Source of the DNA: ChocPot-Mid sp043804925
Lineage (GTDB): Bacteria; Bacteroidota; Ignavibacteria; Kapaibacteriales; UBA2268
Direction: 5' to 3'
DNA: 64,000 nucleotides
Assembly (NCBI GenBank): GCA_043804925.1
Contig: JAZDIP010000044.1
Coordinates: forward strand, 1-64,000
Numbering within the stretch: the stretch's first letter is position 1; the number at the start of each line of letters is the position of its first letter. The notes beneath the pieces are model-generated. The model did no database searches. It was not told where the DNA came from and was given only the letters and a program-made list of their open reading frames with translations. Shown here one piece after another: positions 17,415 to 25,950 of this stretch. Both the position numbers and the translations under genes were made by a program.

Positions 17415-18733
17415 AAAACGAAAATTTGAAAAATATAGCAGAAAAATTTGTCGAAAAATCAAAGAAACTTGGAGCAAGCGAATGTCAGGTTTCAATTGGT
17501 TCGGGTACGAATTTTGAAGTACAGATATTAAATCAGGAAATTGAAAAACTGAATCAGGCAGGTTCAAAATCAATCGCTTTCAAAGTAATTGTTGACAGTA
17601 AGGTTGCTCATGCATCTTCATCAGATTTCAGTGAAGGTACTTTAGATAAGTTACTGGAAAATGCAATTGCGAGGGCAAAACTCACAAGTGCAGACCCTTT
17701 TTCAGCATTACCTGAATTTGAGAAAATTGCTGTTGATGTTGATTCATTGAAATTATTCGACCAACATATTGTCGAGCTGGATGCCGAAAAGAAAATAGCT
17801 GTTGCTAAAGAAATCGAGAAAATCGGACTGGCTAATAATCAAATAAAAGTTTCTAACGGTGGTAGTTACAGCACTACTTATGGTGAAACGGCAATGGCAA
17901 ATACAAATGGATTTTCCGGGTCTTATCAATATACGTATTGCAGTGCAGGTGGAGGATTTCAATCAGGAGATGGTGATAATTTAGTTGAAGATTACTGGTA
18001 CGAAACCTCTTTGAATTTGGCAGGTATGAAGTCTGCTCAGGAAATTGCAGATATTGCCGTAAAAAGAGTAATAAGGATGATCGGTGGACAAAAAGTTCAA
18101 TCTCAAGTTGTACCCGTGGTTTTCGAGCCAAGCATGACTTCAATGCTTCTTGGCTTTCTTGCATCATGTATCAATGGTGGTTCAATTTATATGAAAAGGT
18201 CATTCTTGACCGGTAAGCTTGGGGAACAGATTGCGGGTGCTAATATCAATATTTTTGATAATGGTTTGCTCCCCGGGAAGTTAGGAACTAAGCCATTCGA
18301 TGCTGAAGGTGTGCCTACAAGAAAAACACCGGTAATCGAAAATGGTGTTTTGAAAAACTATTTACTAAGTACTTACAGTGCTAAAAAGCTGAATTTGAAA
18401 TCAACAGGAAATGCTTCAGGAACAAATAACTTTTATCTCGAATCAGGAAAATACTCACCTGAAGAAATTATCAAATCTGTTAAAAACGGTTTGTTGCTTA
18501 CCCGGACAATAGGGCAGGGAACAATGCCTACAACTGGCGATATTTCAAAAGGTGCTTATGGGATTTGGATTGAAAATGGTGAACTGACAAAACCTGTTTC
18601 AGAGATTACATTTTCCGGCAACTTAGCAGATATGCTGAAAAATATAAGTATGATAGGAAATGATAATGATTTCCGAAGAGGAATTTCCGGACCGACAATA
18701 AAGATTGATAATGTGTCTTTGTCGGGTTCGTAG
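17411..18733 (+). CDS. pmbA: TldE/PmbA-family partner subunit
   Basis: A 440-residue TldE/PmbA homologue, the non-zinc partner of TldD that completes the heterodimer cavity. Family segments: 'GASECQVSIGSG', 'DPFSALPEF', 'VVFEPSMTSMLLGFLASCINGGS', 'DAEGVPTRKTPVIENGVLKNYLL', 'GDISKGAYGIWIENGEL'. The HExxxH motif is absent, as expected. The start at 17411 sits inside the tldD stop (ATGA), indicating coupling; a longer frame from 17360 is an overlap artefact. No signal peptide is seen although its partner has a Tat leader; hitchhiking export as a complex is possible. Confidence 0.93.
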   Translation: MKNENLKNIAEKFVEKSKKLGASECQVSIGSGTNFEVQILNQEIEKLNQAGSKSIAFKVIVDSKVAHASSSDFSEGTLDKLLENAIARAKLTSADPFSALPEFEKIAVDVDSLKLFDQHIVELDAEKKIAVAKEIEKIGLANNQIKVSNGGSYSTTYGETAMANTNGFSGSYQYTYCSAGGGFQSGDGDNLVEDYWYETSLNLAGMKSAQEIADIAVKRVIRMIGGQKVQSQVVPVVFEPSMTSMLLGFLASCINGGSIYMKRSFLTGKLGEQIAGANINIFDNGLLPGKLGTKPFDAEGVPTRKTPVIENGVLKNYLLSTYSAKKLNLKSTGNASGTNNFYLESGKYSPEEIIKSVKNGLLLTRTIGQGTMPTTGDISKGAYGIWIENGELTKPVSEITFSGNLADMLKNISMIGNDNDFRRGISGPTIKIDNVSLSGS

Positions 18734-18767
18734 TCTTAAATTCTAAATTTTAAGTTTTAAATTTTAA

Positions 18768-18985
18768 GTTGAAGAAGGGAATTTAATTGTTAATTGTCAA
18801 TGGTTAATTGTTAATGACGAAAGGAAGTTTTGAGTTTTGAGTTGAAGAAAGGAATTTAATTGTTAATTGTCAATGGTTAATTGTTAATGACGAAAGGAAG
18901 TTTTGAGTTGAAGAAGGGAATTTAATTGTTAATTGTCAATGGTTAATTGTTAATGACGAAAGGAAGTTTTGAGTTGAAGAAGGAA
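18768..18985. repeat. Tandem repeat of about 66 bp, three copies and a partial fourth
   Basis: Units begin GTTGAAGAAGGGAATTTAAT and end GAAAGGAAGTTTTGA: 18768-18840 (73 bp, with an extra TTTTGAG), 18841-18906, 18907-18972, and a truncated start at 18973. Inside each unit is TTGTTAATTGTCAATGG. Units 2 and 3 are almost identical. No gene lies in 18734-19121; the rest (18985-19121) contains an ACGCAAGGGACGGCAAAG filler string. Confidence 0.9.
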
Positions 18986-19121
18986 GAATTTTAAACGCAA
19001 GGGACGGCAAAGTTTATGCGAAGTTTCGCAGAGTTATTTGTTTGAATTGGGATTGTTGTGATTGACAGGAAAATTGTAAATCCTGTATTCCTACTAATCC
19101 CATAAATCCCTGTTCAGACAA

Positions 19122-22100
19122 TTATTTCATCACCACTACACTCTCGCTGTAAATCTTATCATTTATTTGCAGAATAAGATTATAAATACCCTGCGGGTAG
19201 TCGTTCAGATTGTATGTTTCTGTGTAATCACCGGGAAATTTGTAATCGGTATTCAATAGCATTTGGTTGCCGAGAATATCTGTTAAATAAATATTAACAA
19301 TGCCAGCCGATTCAATTAAGTAGCTGATTTGAATTGTGCCTTGTGAGGGATTGGGAAAGACAGAGAAGATTCTTCTCTCTGAATTGTCTTCAACATCAAC
19401 ATAACTGCTGTCGTAACCTCTCCAGTTTGATGTTACTTCCATTTCTGCATCGCTGACAGTTGTTAATGAAGCGGTAAACAACCCTGTTCCCTTTGCAACA
19501 AATTCAGCATCAAATGTAAGGGAATCACCAGGTGCGAGTTTTATCGGGAAAGGTAAGACACTTGGATGATTATCATATCTAAATGCTTCTGGATATGAAT
19601 CCCAAGGTCTGACTATGTCAGGATTGATATCTACTTCAGAAAAATCTGTTATTGTTACAGAATCACCATATTGCCATTCGTTTAAGCTGAGATTTCTTAT
19701 TGTCATTTTTCGGGTTGAATAGTTGTTTTCATCACCAATAGATGTTGCACCAAAATCAATATCCCGTGTTTCAATCTTCGGGACAATGCCAATTCCCTGA
19801 AGCGTAGTATAAACATTTTGTATAGCAGGATTAGTTTCAAACCTGAAAGTTAAAAGACAAGGACCCGTCTGTGTCGGTTGGAATGTTACAGGAACTATAA
19901 TTTCTTCACCAGGATTCAATGTTCTCAATAAATCTTTCCTAACGAAATGAAAAGCTGATGTATCTCCAACAACATTTGTATATATCAAACGATTGATATT
20001 GACAGCCGCTGTTCCGCCATTATATAATCTAATTGCTGTATCGGGATTCATTTCATTTCGTACTGCAGGATAAGGACCTGCAGGAAAGTTCGGTCTGTGT
20101 ATTCTTTTTCTTTCCCAATTATAACCCGATGCTATTAGTTGAGATTGCATCCCCGAACCATCAAACCTTGTTACGCTGTCAATTGGATTACCATTATTAT
20201 ATTGAGGATTTTTGACTGAATTGCTCATAAACACAATCGAATCGGGAAAAGATTTTTGCTCGTCAGGCATAAATTTTACTTGAAATGTTCTGCTTTCCTT
20301 TGGTTTCAATCTTAAGGGTGTACTTGGTGTTATATTCATATCTTCTAACTCATCGGACGAATAAATTTTTTGTCCATGAACATTGCCGGTGATGAAAGGT
20401 CCGACATAGTCATATATTTCTAATGACACAGTTCCAATATTTTTAATATCAAAAGAACCATAAGCAGTACTGCCAACCATAGTTGGAGGGAAGTTCCAAT
20501 CAGATACTTCAATAATTGGCGCACCAACACCTGACATTAATGAACCTATATACCAAATAGCCGAACCACATTCACAAGTAATACCGATTGAATCAAAAAA
20601 CTCTCCTTCCTTTGAAGCTTCAAATCTAACCATCAATGGGAAAGCGTCCAAGGGTAGGATTTCAAGCCAAGGGTCAAACTCCAAAGGCAGGGGATTTAAT
20701 CCTGAAGAATCAAATAGTGAAAAGCCCTGATTGTTTTTTATAACATCTTTTTGTTTGAGAAATACAGATTTTATTTTCTCGGATGATGTTTCCGATTTAT
20801 TTACAAGATAGCATAATTTATCAATTTTTTGTGGAATGTCATAAGTATTGAATTCAACAGGTTCCGGCTCTATTGCTACTTTTAAAGCATTATACTGTAT
20901 AATTATTGTCGTATCATTACCCGCACAATCTGCGAATGTAACAACCGCAAATGCGTCTTCCCTGTTGTCAATTACTTCCAAACGCCAGGCAATGGCAGTA
21001 TCGGCACAGGCGATAAAATCATCATGTACCAGTTTATAATTGTAGCTCTCATTCGAGCGAAGATTTATCATTGCAATATTTGACCTGTTGGCAATTTCAT
21101 CGGGCTTGTCCTTAACATAAATCACCGTATCTGAATTTACATTACCATAGCAATCCATTACCCAATCCGTTTTCGGTGGCAAAGTATCAATTATATCCAA
21201 TCGCTTTAAACTTACCGAAGCAGGATGCCCATAGCTGTCGCACCATGAGAAACCATAAGAATATGCCTGCAATGGTTTGTCTGCTTTCAGTTTATATACT
21301 CCATCACCGGGTAACAGGAATGTCATTGATGAGTATTGTTTTCCAAATTCGTAATTTGCGAAAGGTGTGCCGTTTTTCCCAAGTGTATCTTTCAGTTTGT
21401 ACCAGTCAAAAACAGAATCCTTTGTATCATAAATAGCAATTTCCAAATCATCAGGTATATTACCAAATGTGTCAGATTCATAGCAAAGATTGATATAGTT
21501 GTAGGGAAAACCGAAACCACCTCTTATACCCGGTGTGTTGAAAGTGACTTCCTTTTGGTATTGCTCAACTGGAAGGAGTAGCATCTGGAATGGATCGCCA
21601 ACGACATCGTCATCAAGTTGACTTGTGTTGTACTGTGTAACACTGATTGGTTTTTCACCGCTTATTACGACAGGACGAGGTGACGAAGTATCAGCCCTCA
21701 TGTGCAAATAACCTGTTCCCTCAACTCCTCCACCTTTCCTGATAATTCCAATTTGATTATGGTCTTTATAAATGACAGTATTATCTTCCTTTGCAAATAT
21801 TTTAATTATTGAAGTCTTCTTTCTTCCGATAATTGGAGATACATGATATGTTTGCCCCCATGAATGAGTCGGCATTTCCATTTCCGTAATAAAATCACAA
21901 CACCCACAGTCTATCGGGATATATGCACAAAAATTTCCAGACACTACAGAAACAGGTTTAGAAGCGACAATCTTGCTTCCTGTCAATTCTGCATGTTGTC
22001 CTTTACTCGCAATTAATAACACATCTCCCTGATTCAAAGTCCATTCTGAAGTTTGACCGGGCAAGAGATTACCGGCAGTTTTTGAAGAATCCGTTCCACC

Positions 22101-22673
22101 CATTGTAAAAAAGACTTTTGTTTTATTATAAGGAGCAGTTATCCCGGTATAGCTTGGCAGCCATTGTCCGTCATTTGCTGAAACATCTCCAAAGGAAGCA
22201 ACAATATATTCTTTTCCTAAAACATTAACAGGCAAAGCAAGGAAAGCATCAGATGTATATTGATATCTTGTAACTCCATAACAGATTATCGGGTCATCGG
22301 CAATTACATGGACACTTGCACTTCTCCAGACTTGTTCAATTTCGGGTGGTTCCCAAGGAGATTTCCTGTAAGCCTGACCAATTGATGGGACTAATGTAAA
22401 TTCGATAATATCATTAGGAATAGTAGATTGCGTTTTAGAATATCCTTTACCTTCGACTTCAATAGTAACTTTTGTTTTGACATTAGAAGAAATATAAAGT
22501 TTTATATCACATTTACCGGCACTTTCCCATGATGGAATAAATGTAAAATAGAATTCCTTGCCGACATTACTTGAACCGAGAATCTTTGGGAGTGAGGATA
22601 CGTCTATGTCTCCGGCAAAGAGATTGCCTGAGCAAAGCAACAGAATAACGACAAAGGAGTACAAAGTTTTCAT
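19122..22673 (-). CDS. Large secreted protein: IgGFc-binding-like domain, Hydin/ASPM-like domains, T9SS sorting domain
   Basis: A 1183-residue exported protein; the start is set at the Met that opens the signal peptide (MKTLYSFVVILLLCSG...FAG), since 45 upstream in-frame residues are encoded by a promoter-like element and filler. Residues ~20-470 match the IgGFc-binding N-terminal domain pattern: 'GKEFYFTFIPSW', 'ALPVNVLGKEYIVASF', 'GDVLLIASKGQHAELTGSKI', 'PVSVVSGN', 'MPTHSWGQTYHV'. From ~700 onward come 'choice-of-anchor D' (Hydin-like) Ig modules (e.g. FPPTMVGSTAYGSFDIKNIG). The last ~80 residues form a T9SS domain (VFPNPSQG ... PQGIYNLILQI). A role in surface adhesion is inferred. It is probably monocistronic. 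Confidence 0.88.
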   Translation of the reverse strand: MKTLYSFVVILLLCSGNLFAGDIDVSSLPKILGSSNVGKEFYFTFIPSWESAGKCDIKLYISSNVKTKVTIEVEGKGYSKTQSTIPNDIIEFTLVPSIGQAYRKSPWEPPEIEQVWRSASVHVIADDPIICYGVTRYQYTSDAFLALPVNVLGKEYIVASFGDVSANDGQWLPSYTGITAPYNKTKVFFTMGGTDSSKTAGNLLPGQTSEWTLNQGDVLLIASKGQHAELTGSKIVASKPVSVVSGNFCAYIPIDCGCCDFITEMEMPTHSWGQTYHVSPIIGRKKTSIIKIFAKEDNTVIYKDHNQIGIIRKGGGVEGTGYLHMRADTSSPRPVVISGEKPISVTQYNTSQLDDDVVGDPFQMLLLPVEQYQKEVTFNTPGIRGGFGFPYNYINLCYESDTFGNIPDDLEIAIYDTKDSVFDWYKLKDTLGKNGTPFANYEFGKQYSSMTFLLPGDGVYKLKADKPLQAYSYGFSWCDSYGHPASVSLKRLDIIDTLPPKTDWVMDCYGNVNSDTVIYVKDKPDEIANRSNIAMINLRSNESYNYKLVHDDFIACADTAIAWRLEVIDNREDAFAVVTFADCAGNDTTIIIQYNALKVAIEPEPVEFNTYDIPQKIDKLCYLVNKSETSSEKIKSVFLKQKDVIKNNQGFSLFDSSGLNPLPLEFDPWLEILPLDAFPLMVRFEASKEGEFFDSIGITCECGSAIWYIGSLMSGVGAPIIEVSDWNFPPTMVGSTAYGSFDIKNIGTVSLEIYDYVGPFITGNVHGQKIYSSDELEDMNITPSTPLRLKPKESRTFQVKFMPDEQKSFPDSIVFMSNSVKNPQYNNGNPIDSVTRFDGSGMQSQLIASGYNWERKRIHRPNFPAGPYPAVRNEMNPDTAIRLYNGGTAAVNINRLIYTNVVGDTSAFHFVRKDLLRTLNPGEEIIVPVTFQPTQTGPCLLTFRFETNPAIQNVYTTLQGIGIVPKIETRDIDFGATSIGDENNYSTRKMTIRNLSLNEWQYGDSVTITDFSEVDINPDIVRPWDSYPEAFRYDNHPSVLPFPIKLAPGDSLTFDAEFVAKGTGLFTASLTTVSDAEMEVTSNWRGYDSSYVDVEDNSERRIFSVFPNPSQGTIQISYLIESAGIVNIYLTDILGNQMLLNTDYKFPGDYTETYNLNDYPQGIYNLILQINDKIYSESVVVMK

Positions 22674-22693
22674 AGTTTTCCCAAATTTGTTTC

Positions 22694-22742
22694 CAAATAT
22701 ACTTATATAACACATGAAAATGCAAAATGTTACACTTTTTTT
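22694..22742 (-). promoter_or_regulatory. Putative promoter/regulatory element shared with the 61537-63852 gene
   Basis: The 46 bases at 22697-22742 match 63933-63978 at 45 of 46 positions; both lie upstream of secreted T9SS proteins on the minus strand. On that strand it contains TTTG (22726-22723) and, 21 nt on, TATATTTG (22701-22694). This fits the Bacteroidota -33 TTTG / -7 TAnnTTTG promoter pattern, and the -7 box is 21 bp from the start codon. The high identity beyond the boxes suggests an operator or a recently duplicated segment. Confidence 0.6.
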
Positions 22743-22805
22743 TGAAAAAAGTGAAAATAATTTCCTGAATGACCGAAAGACAGAAGAACAGAAAGACGGA
22801 AAGTT

Positions 22806-22830
22806 CATCCTTCGACAAGCTCAGGATGAC
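22806..22830. repeat. CATCCTGAGCTTGTC-type dispersed repeat, intergenic copy
   Basis: CATCCTTCGACAAGCTCAGG followed by ATGAC: an imperfect inverted repeat of the same family as 10673-10696 and 27839-27892. It is preceded by GACAGAAGAACAGAAAGAC filler (22774-22800). Confidence 0.85.
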
Positions 22831-22863
22831 AGAAAAAGAGAAAAGTAATTGTCAGTACAAATT

Positions 22864-23040
22864 TTACTTAACACAATAAAAGCATCTTTGAGGTGATATA
22901 ATTTTGTCTTCATCCTTAAGAATTTTTATTGCTTTGTCAACCAATTTTTTATCAATACCTGATAAATCTGCAATTTCTCCTGCTTTTAAAGGTTTGCCGG
23001 ATTTTTTCATTGCCTTCAATATAATTTCAGCTTCTTTCAT
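22864..23040 (-). CDS. Small winged-helix protein ending in a Cys pair (58 residues)
   Basis: Read directly from the minus strand. Residues 1-20 are MKEAEIILKAMKKSGKPLKA; then GEIADLSGIDKKLVDKAIKI, then LKDEDKIISPQRCFYCVK and stop. The first two segments form a compact helix-turn-helix ('PLKAGEIADLSGIDKKLVDKAI'), followed by a wing and a terminal CxxC. Short proteins of this kind with a 'SP.RC.Y' end are seen in Bacteroidota, other anaerobes and archaea, usually annotated as MarR- or transcriptional-regulator-like. DNA binding and redox or metal sensing through the Cys pair are inferred. The complementary-strand frame is a shadow. Confidence 0.8.
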   Translation of the reverse strand: MKEAEIILKAMKKSGKPLKAGEIADLSGIDKKLVDKAIKILKDEDKIISPQRCFYCVK

Positions 23041-23192
23041 TTCTAATTTCCCGAATAATGGACAAATATTATTAAATTATTTTGTAACTTATAATGATTA
23101 TTGAAAAAAAACAAATTTTTTTTCGTACTCACCTCAATATATATTTGAATTTGCTAATTTTGTCTAAATTAAAAAATTAATATATCTGTTTT

Positions 23193-23867
23193 ATGAAAAT
23201 TGATTATAAAAAATATCCTTTACCAAAACGGCTCCGTCATCATACAAAACCGAATTTGTATTTGAAGTTCTCTGAGTTAAAGGAGAATGTTGATTATTAT
23301 CCTCCTCTTATTGAGAAAATGGATTGGGAGAATATTTTTTTGAATAAAAAACCTCCCGATGTTCTCGATATTGGCTGTGGAAAAGGAACTTTTTTATTAA
23401 ATATGTCAGAACTTTATCCGGAAAAAAACTTTTTAGGCATTGAAGTCCGTAGACCTGTTGTTGAATGGCTCAATAACTATATTGCCGGAGAAAATATTCA
23501 AAACTGTTCGGCTATTTGGTATAGTGTTGTAAATGGCTTGGAGTTTATTGAAAAGAATTCAATCGAACAGGTTTTTTATCTGTTCCCTGACCCTTGGCCC
23601 AAAAGAAAACATCTGAAACGAAGAGCATTTAACGAAGAATTCTTAGCTGAAGTATCACGTATCTTAAAACCCGGAGGTCAATTATTCTTGGCATCAGACC
23701 TAAAAGAAGTTGATGAGTATCATCGAAAACTCTTAATTAAATCAGGACTTTTTGAAGTTGAGATTGTCAAAACTCCGGAGCAGTGGCAATTTCCGGTTAC
23801 AAACAAAGAAATGTTTTGTATAAGAGAAAATATCGAATATTATAGATTAATCTGTACTTTAAAATAG
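23193..23867 (+). CDS. trmB: tRNA (guanine-N7)-methyltransferase
   Basis: A 224-residue SAM-dependent enzyme that methylates G46 of tRNA variable loops. The SAM-binding motif DIGCGKG (59-65), the acidic 'GIEVRRP' after strand 2, and the family signature LFPDPWPKRKHLKRR (130-144), which includes catalytic and tRNA-binding residues, are all present. Length is typical of TrmB. A TAATTTTG box about 40 bp upstream (near 23155) fits the Bacteroidota -7 element, although no convincing -33 box was found. It is convergent with secG. Confidence 0.96.
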   Translation: MKIDYKKYPLPKRLRHHTKPNLYLKFSELKENVDYYPPLIEKMDWENIFLNKKPPDVLDIGCGKGTFLLNMSELYPEKNFLGIEVRRPVVEWLNNYIAGENIQNCSAIWYSVVNGLEFIEKNSIEQVFYLFPDPWPKRKHLKRRAFNEEFLAEVSRILKPGGQLFLASDLKEVDEYHRKLLIKSGLFEVEIVKTPEQWQFPVTNKEMFCIRENIEYYRLICTLK

Positions 23868-23881
23868 AATATATCGAGGGC

Positions 23882-23913
23882 AAAAAAAAGCTGCCTTTTT
23901 TTGAGACAGCTTT
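23882..23913 (-). terminator. Terminator of secG
   Basis: Stem AAAGCTG (23887-23893) / CAGCTTT (23907-23913). On the minus strand it is followed by a run of T (complement of the A-run 23882-23889). It lies between convergent trmB and secG; in the plus direction the U-tail is poor, so it mainly serves secG. Confidence 0.8.
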
Positions 23914-23921
23914 ATAAAAAA

Positions 23922-24290
23922 TTATTTGTTTTCTTGTTGAGGTTGTTGCCCGGGTTGAGGACTTACGGGCGGAGGAGTTAAAGCTCCGGGCATCTGTTGT
24001 TGAGTAGGTACTGAAGCACCTTCGGTTACAGGCTTCAATTGTTGCTCAACAGACTCTTGGCTAACAAAGAATTTGTTGGTTAAGAGTATGAGAACTAAGA
24101 TGATAGCCGCAATCCATTTAGTAACTTTAGCAAGTAAATCGTTAGCCCTTTGCATACCAAATACAGCACCAAATTGTGAACTTAAGCCACCAAATGTAGC
24201 TGTTAGGTCACCTTTTCCGGGTTGCAAAAGCACGACGGCTATCATTAAAACAGCCCCGAACAATATCAATATTATTAATATAGAGTACAT
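23922..24290 (-). CDS. secG: Preprotein translocase subunit SecG
   Basis: A 122-residue inner-membrane protein of the SecYEG channel. Two transmembrane segments (residues ~3-23 and ~55-75) flank the conserved cytoplasmic loop LLQPGKGD...GGLSSQFGAVFG, which carries the family's glycine/serine signature. The C-terminus is a Pro/Gln-rich extension (QQQMPGALTPPPVSPQPGQQ), low in complexity and common in this family in Bacteroidota. It is monocistronic, with a terminator 8 bp after the stop. Confidence 0.95.
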   Translation of the reverse strand: MYSILIILILFGAVLMIAVVLLQPGKGDLTATFGGLSSQFGAVFGMQRANDLLAKVTKWIAAIILVLILLTNKFFVSQESVEQQLKPVTEGASVPTQQQMPGALTPPPVSPQPGQQPQQENK

Positions 24291-24432
24291 TATTTATCCT
24301 ATTAAATTATTCCCAAATTTCAGAACTACAAATTTAATGAACTTTTTGTTTTTATCAAACATTTTTTTTATTTAAGTTGTTATATCTTGTTTAGTTGATT
24401 TACATTAAAGTTGATAATATTTGAAGAAAATC

Positions 24433-25950
24433 ATGATTTTAACAGAAATATTAAAGGATTTAGAATTTAAGTTAATACAGGGCAGTCTGCAAAAAGAGAT
24501 AGGTTCTGTTGCGTATGATTCAAGAAAATGCAATTTAGATTCACTCTTTGTTGCTATTAAAGGCACAAAAGCTGACGGGCATAAATATATTAATGACCTG
24601 ATTTCTAAGGGTATATCTGCAATTGTGTGCGAAGATGCTTCAAATATTTCAACAGTTAATGACCGTACAGCTATTATACAGGTTAAAAATTGCCGGATTG
24701 CATTATCCCGGATTTCAAAAAATTGGTATGGCAATCCTCTGAAAAACATAAAAGTTATTGGTGTGACCGGTACAAACGGGAAAACGACAATAACTTATCT
24801 GCTAAAAGCTATTTTCGGGAAATTAGGATACAAGACAGGTATTATTGGGACAACAGGTATATACAATGGTGTAGAATTTGAAGATGCTACGCATACAACT
24901 CCCGAATCATTAGAACTTTTCAAACATTTTAGCAAAATGAAAACCTTAGGTGTTGAATATATTTTTATGGAAGTTTCATCGCATGCTTTACATCAAAACA
25001 GAGTTTCTTCAATAGCTTTCGATTGTGCCATTTTCACAAACCTAACACACGAACATCTCGATTATCATAAGACAATGGAAGATTATGCATCAGCAAAAAA
25101 GATATTATTCAATATGCTGAATAAAAAGGGTAAAGCAATAGTTAACGGTGATGATGCTTATGCTGATTACATGATTGAAGGTATAAAAGCAGAACAAAAA
25201 ATCAAAATCGGCAGAAAACAACACGATGATTTCCGAATTGTCTCAGAATTTTTAAATTTGAATGAAACGCAGTTTACATTTGAATACAATGGTCAGAAAG
25301 AAGTTTTCACAACTCCATTGATAGGAAAGTTTAATATTGATAATTGTGCTTTCGCTATTTCTTGCGCAAAGTTATATGGAATTCCCGATGATATTATTCA
25401 ATCTGCAATAAGAAAATCTATCGGTGCTCCCGGAAGAATGCAAAGATTAAAACTCAAAAATGGTGCTATCGGGATAATTGATTACTCACATACTCCTGAC
25501 TCATTAGAAAAAGCTCTGATGACATGCAAAGATATATTAAAATCTTCCGGGACTGAATCGAGATTGATATGTGTTTTTGGCTGTGGTGGGGATAGGGATA
25601 AAACAAAAAGACCATTGATGGGAAAAATTTCTGCTACAATTGCTGATTTTTCTATCATAACCGACGACAATCCTAGGACTGAAAATTCCAAGCATATTAT
25701 TGATGACATTTTAAAAGGTATTGAAGAAAATAAATTGAAAAATGTTGAGATTATAGCCAACAGAAAAGATGCTATCAAATTTGCAGTAGAAATATCCAAA
25801 GAAAATGATTTAATATTGATAGCAGGGAAAGGACATGAAAACTATCAGATATATGGTAAAACAAAAAATCACTTTGATGATTCTGAAGAGTTGTCTTTTT
25901 TTGCGAATTTATTTGACTCCTTCATTCTCGCTACTAAATTTTTAACCTGA
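24433..25950 (+). CDS. murE: UDP-MurNAc-L-Ala-D-Glu:meso-DAP ligase
   Basis: A 505-residue cytoplasmic Mur ligase that adds the third peptide residue in peptidoglycan synthesis. Seen: the N-terminal uridine-binding 'AYDSRKC...LFVAIKGTKADGH', the P-loop GVTGTNGKTT, TTPESLEL and EVSSHAL substrate loops, the carbamylated-Lys region YASAKKILF, 'GAPGRMQ', and the DNPRTE motif that marks meso-diaminopimelate specificity. So the wall is DAP-type. The ATG at 24433 is preferred over a TTG four codons upstream. The last ~80 bases overlap the convergent gene 25869-26330. It is not in a dcw cluster here. Confidence 0.96.
   Translation: MILTEILKDLEFKLIQGSLQKEIGSVAYDSRKCNLDSLFVAIKGTKADGHKYINDLISKGISAIVCEDASNISTVNDRTAIIQVKNCRIALSRISKNWYGNPLKNIKVIGVTGTNGKTTITYLLKAIFGKLGYKTGIIGTTGIYNGVEFEDATHTTPESLELFKHFSKMKTLGVEYIFMEVSSHALHQNRVSSIAFDCAIFTNLTHEHLDYHKTMEDYASAKKILFNMLNKKGKAIVNGDDAYADYMIEGIKAEQKIKIGRKQHDDFRIVSEFLNLNETQFTFEYNGQKEVFTTPLIGKFNIDNCAFAISCAKLYGIPDDIIQSAIRKSIGAPGRMQRLKLKNGAIGIIDYSHTPDSLEKALMTCKDILKSSGTESRLICVFGCGGDRDKTKRPLMGKISATIADFSIITDDNPRTENSKHIIDDILKGIEENKLKNVEIIANRKDAIKFAVEISKENDLILIAGKGHENYQIYGKTKNHFDDSEELSFFANLFDSFILATKFLT

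Noticed and set aside
18768..18985. Possible CRISPR array
   Set aside because: Units are directly adjacent with no unique spacers and no cas genes are present.
22674..22808. 45-residue N-terminal extension of the 19122 gene, similar to the extension of the 61537 gene (KKSVTFC.FMCYISI)
   Set aside because: The similarity comes from the shared 46-bp DNA element; both proteins have a normal signal peptide further downstream, so the extension is unlikely to be translated.
22904..23104. A 66-codon plus-strand frame
   Set aside because: It is the complement of the 58-residue winged-helix gene, which has clear HTH features.
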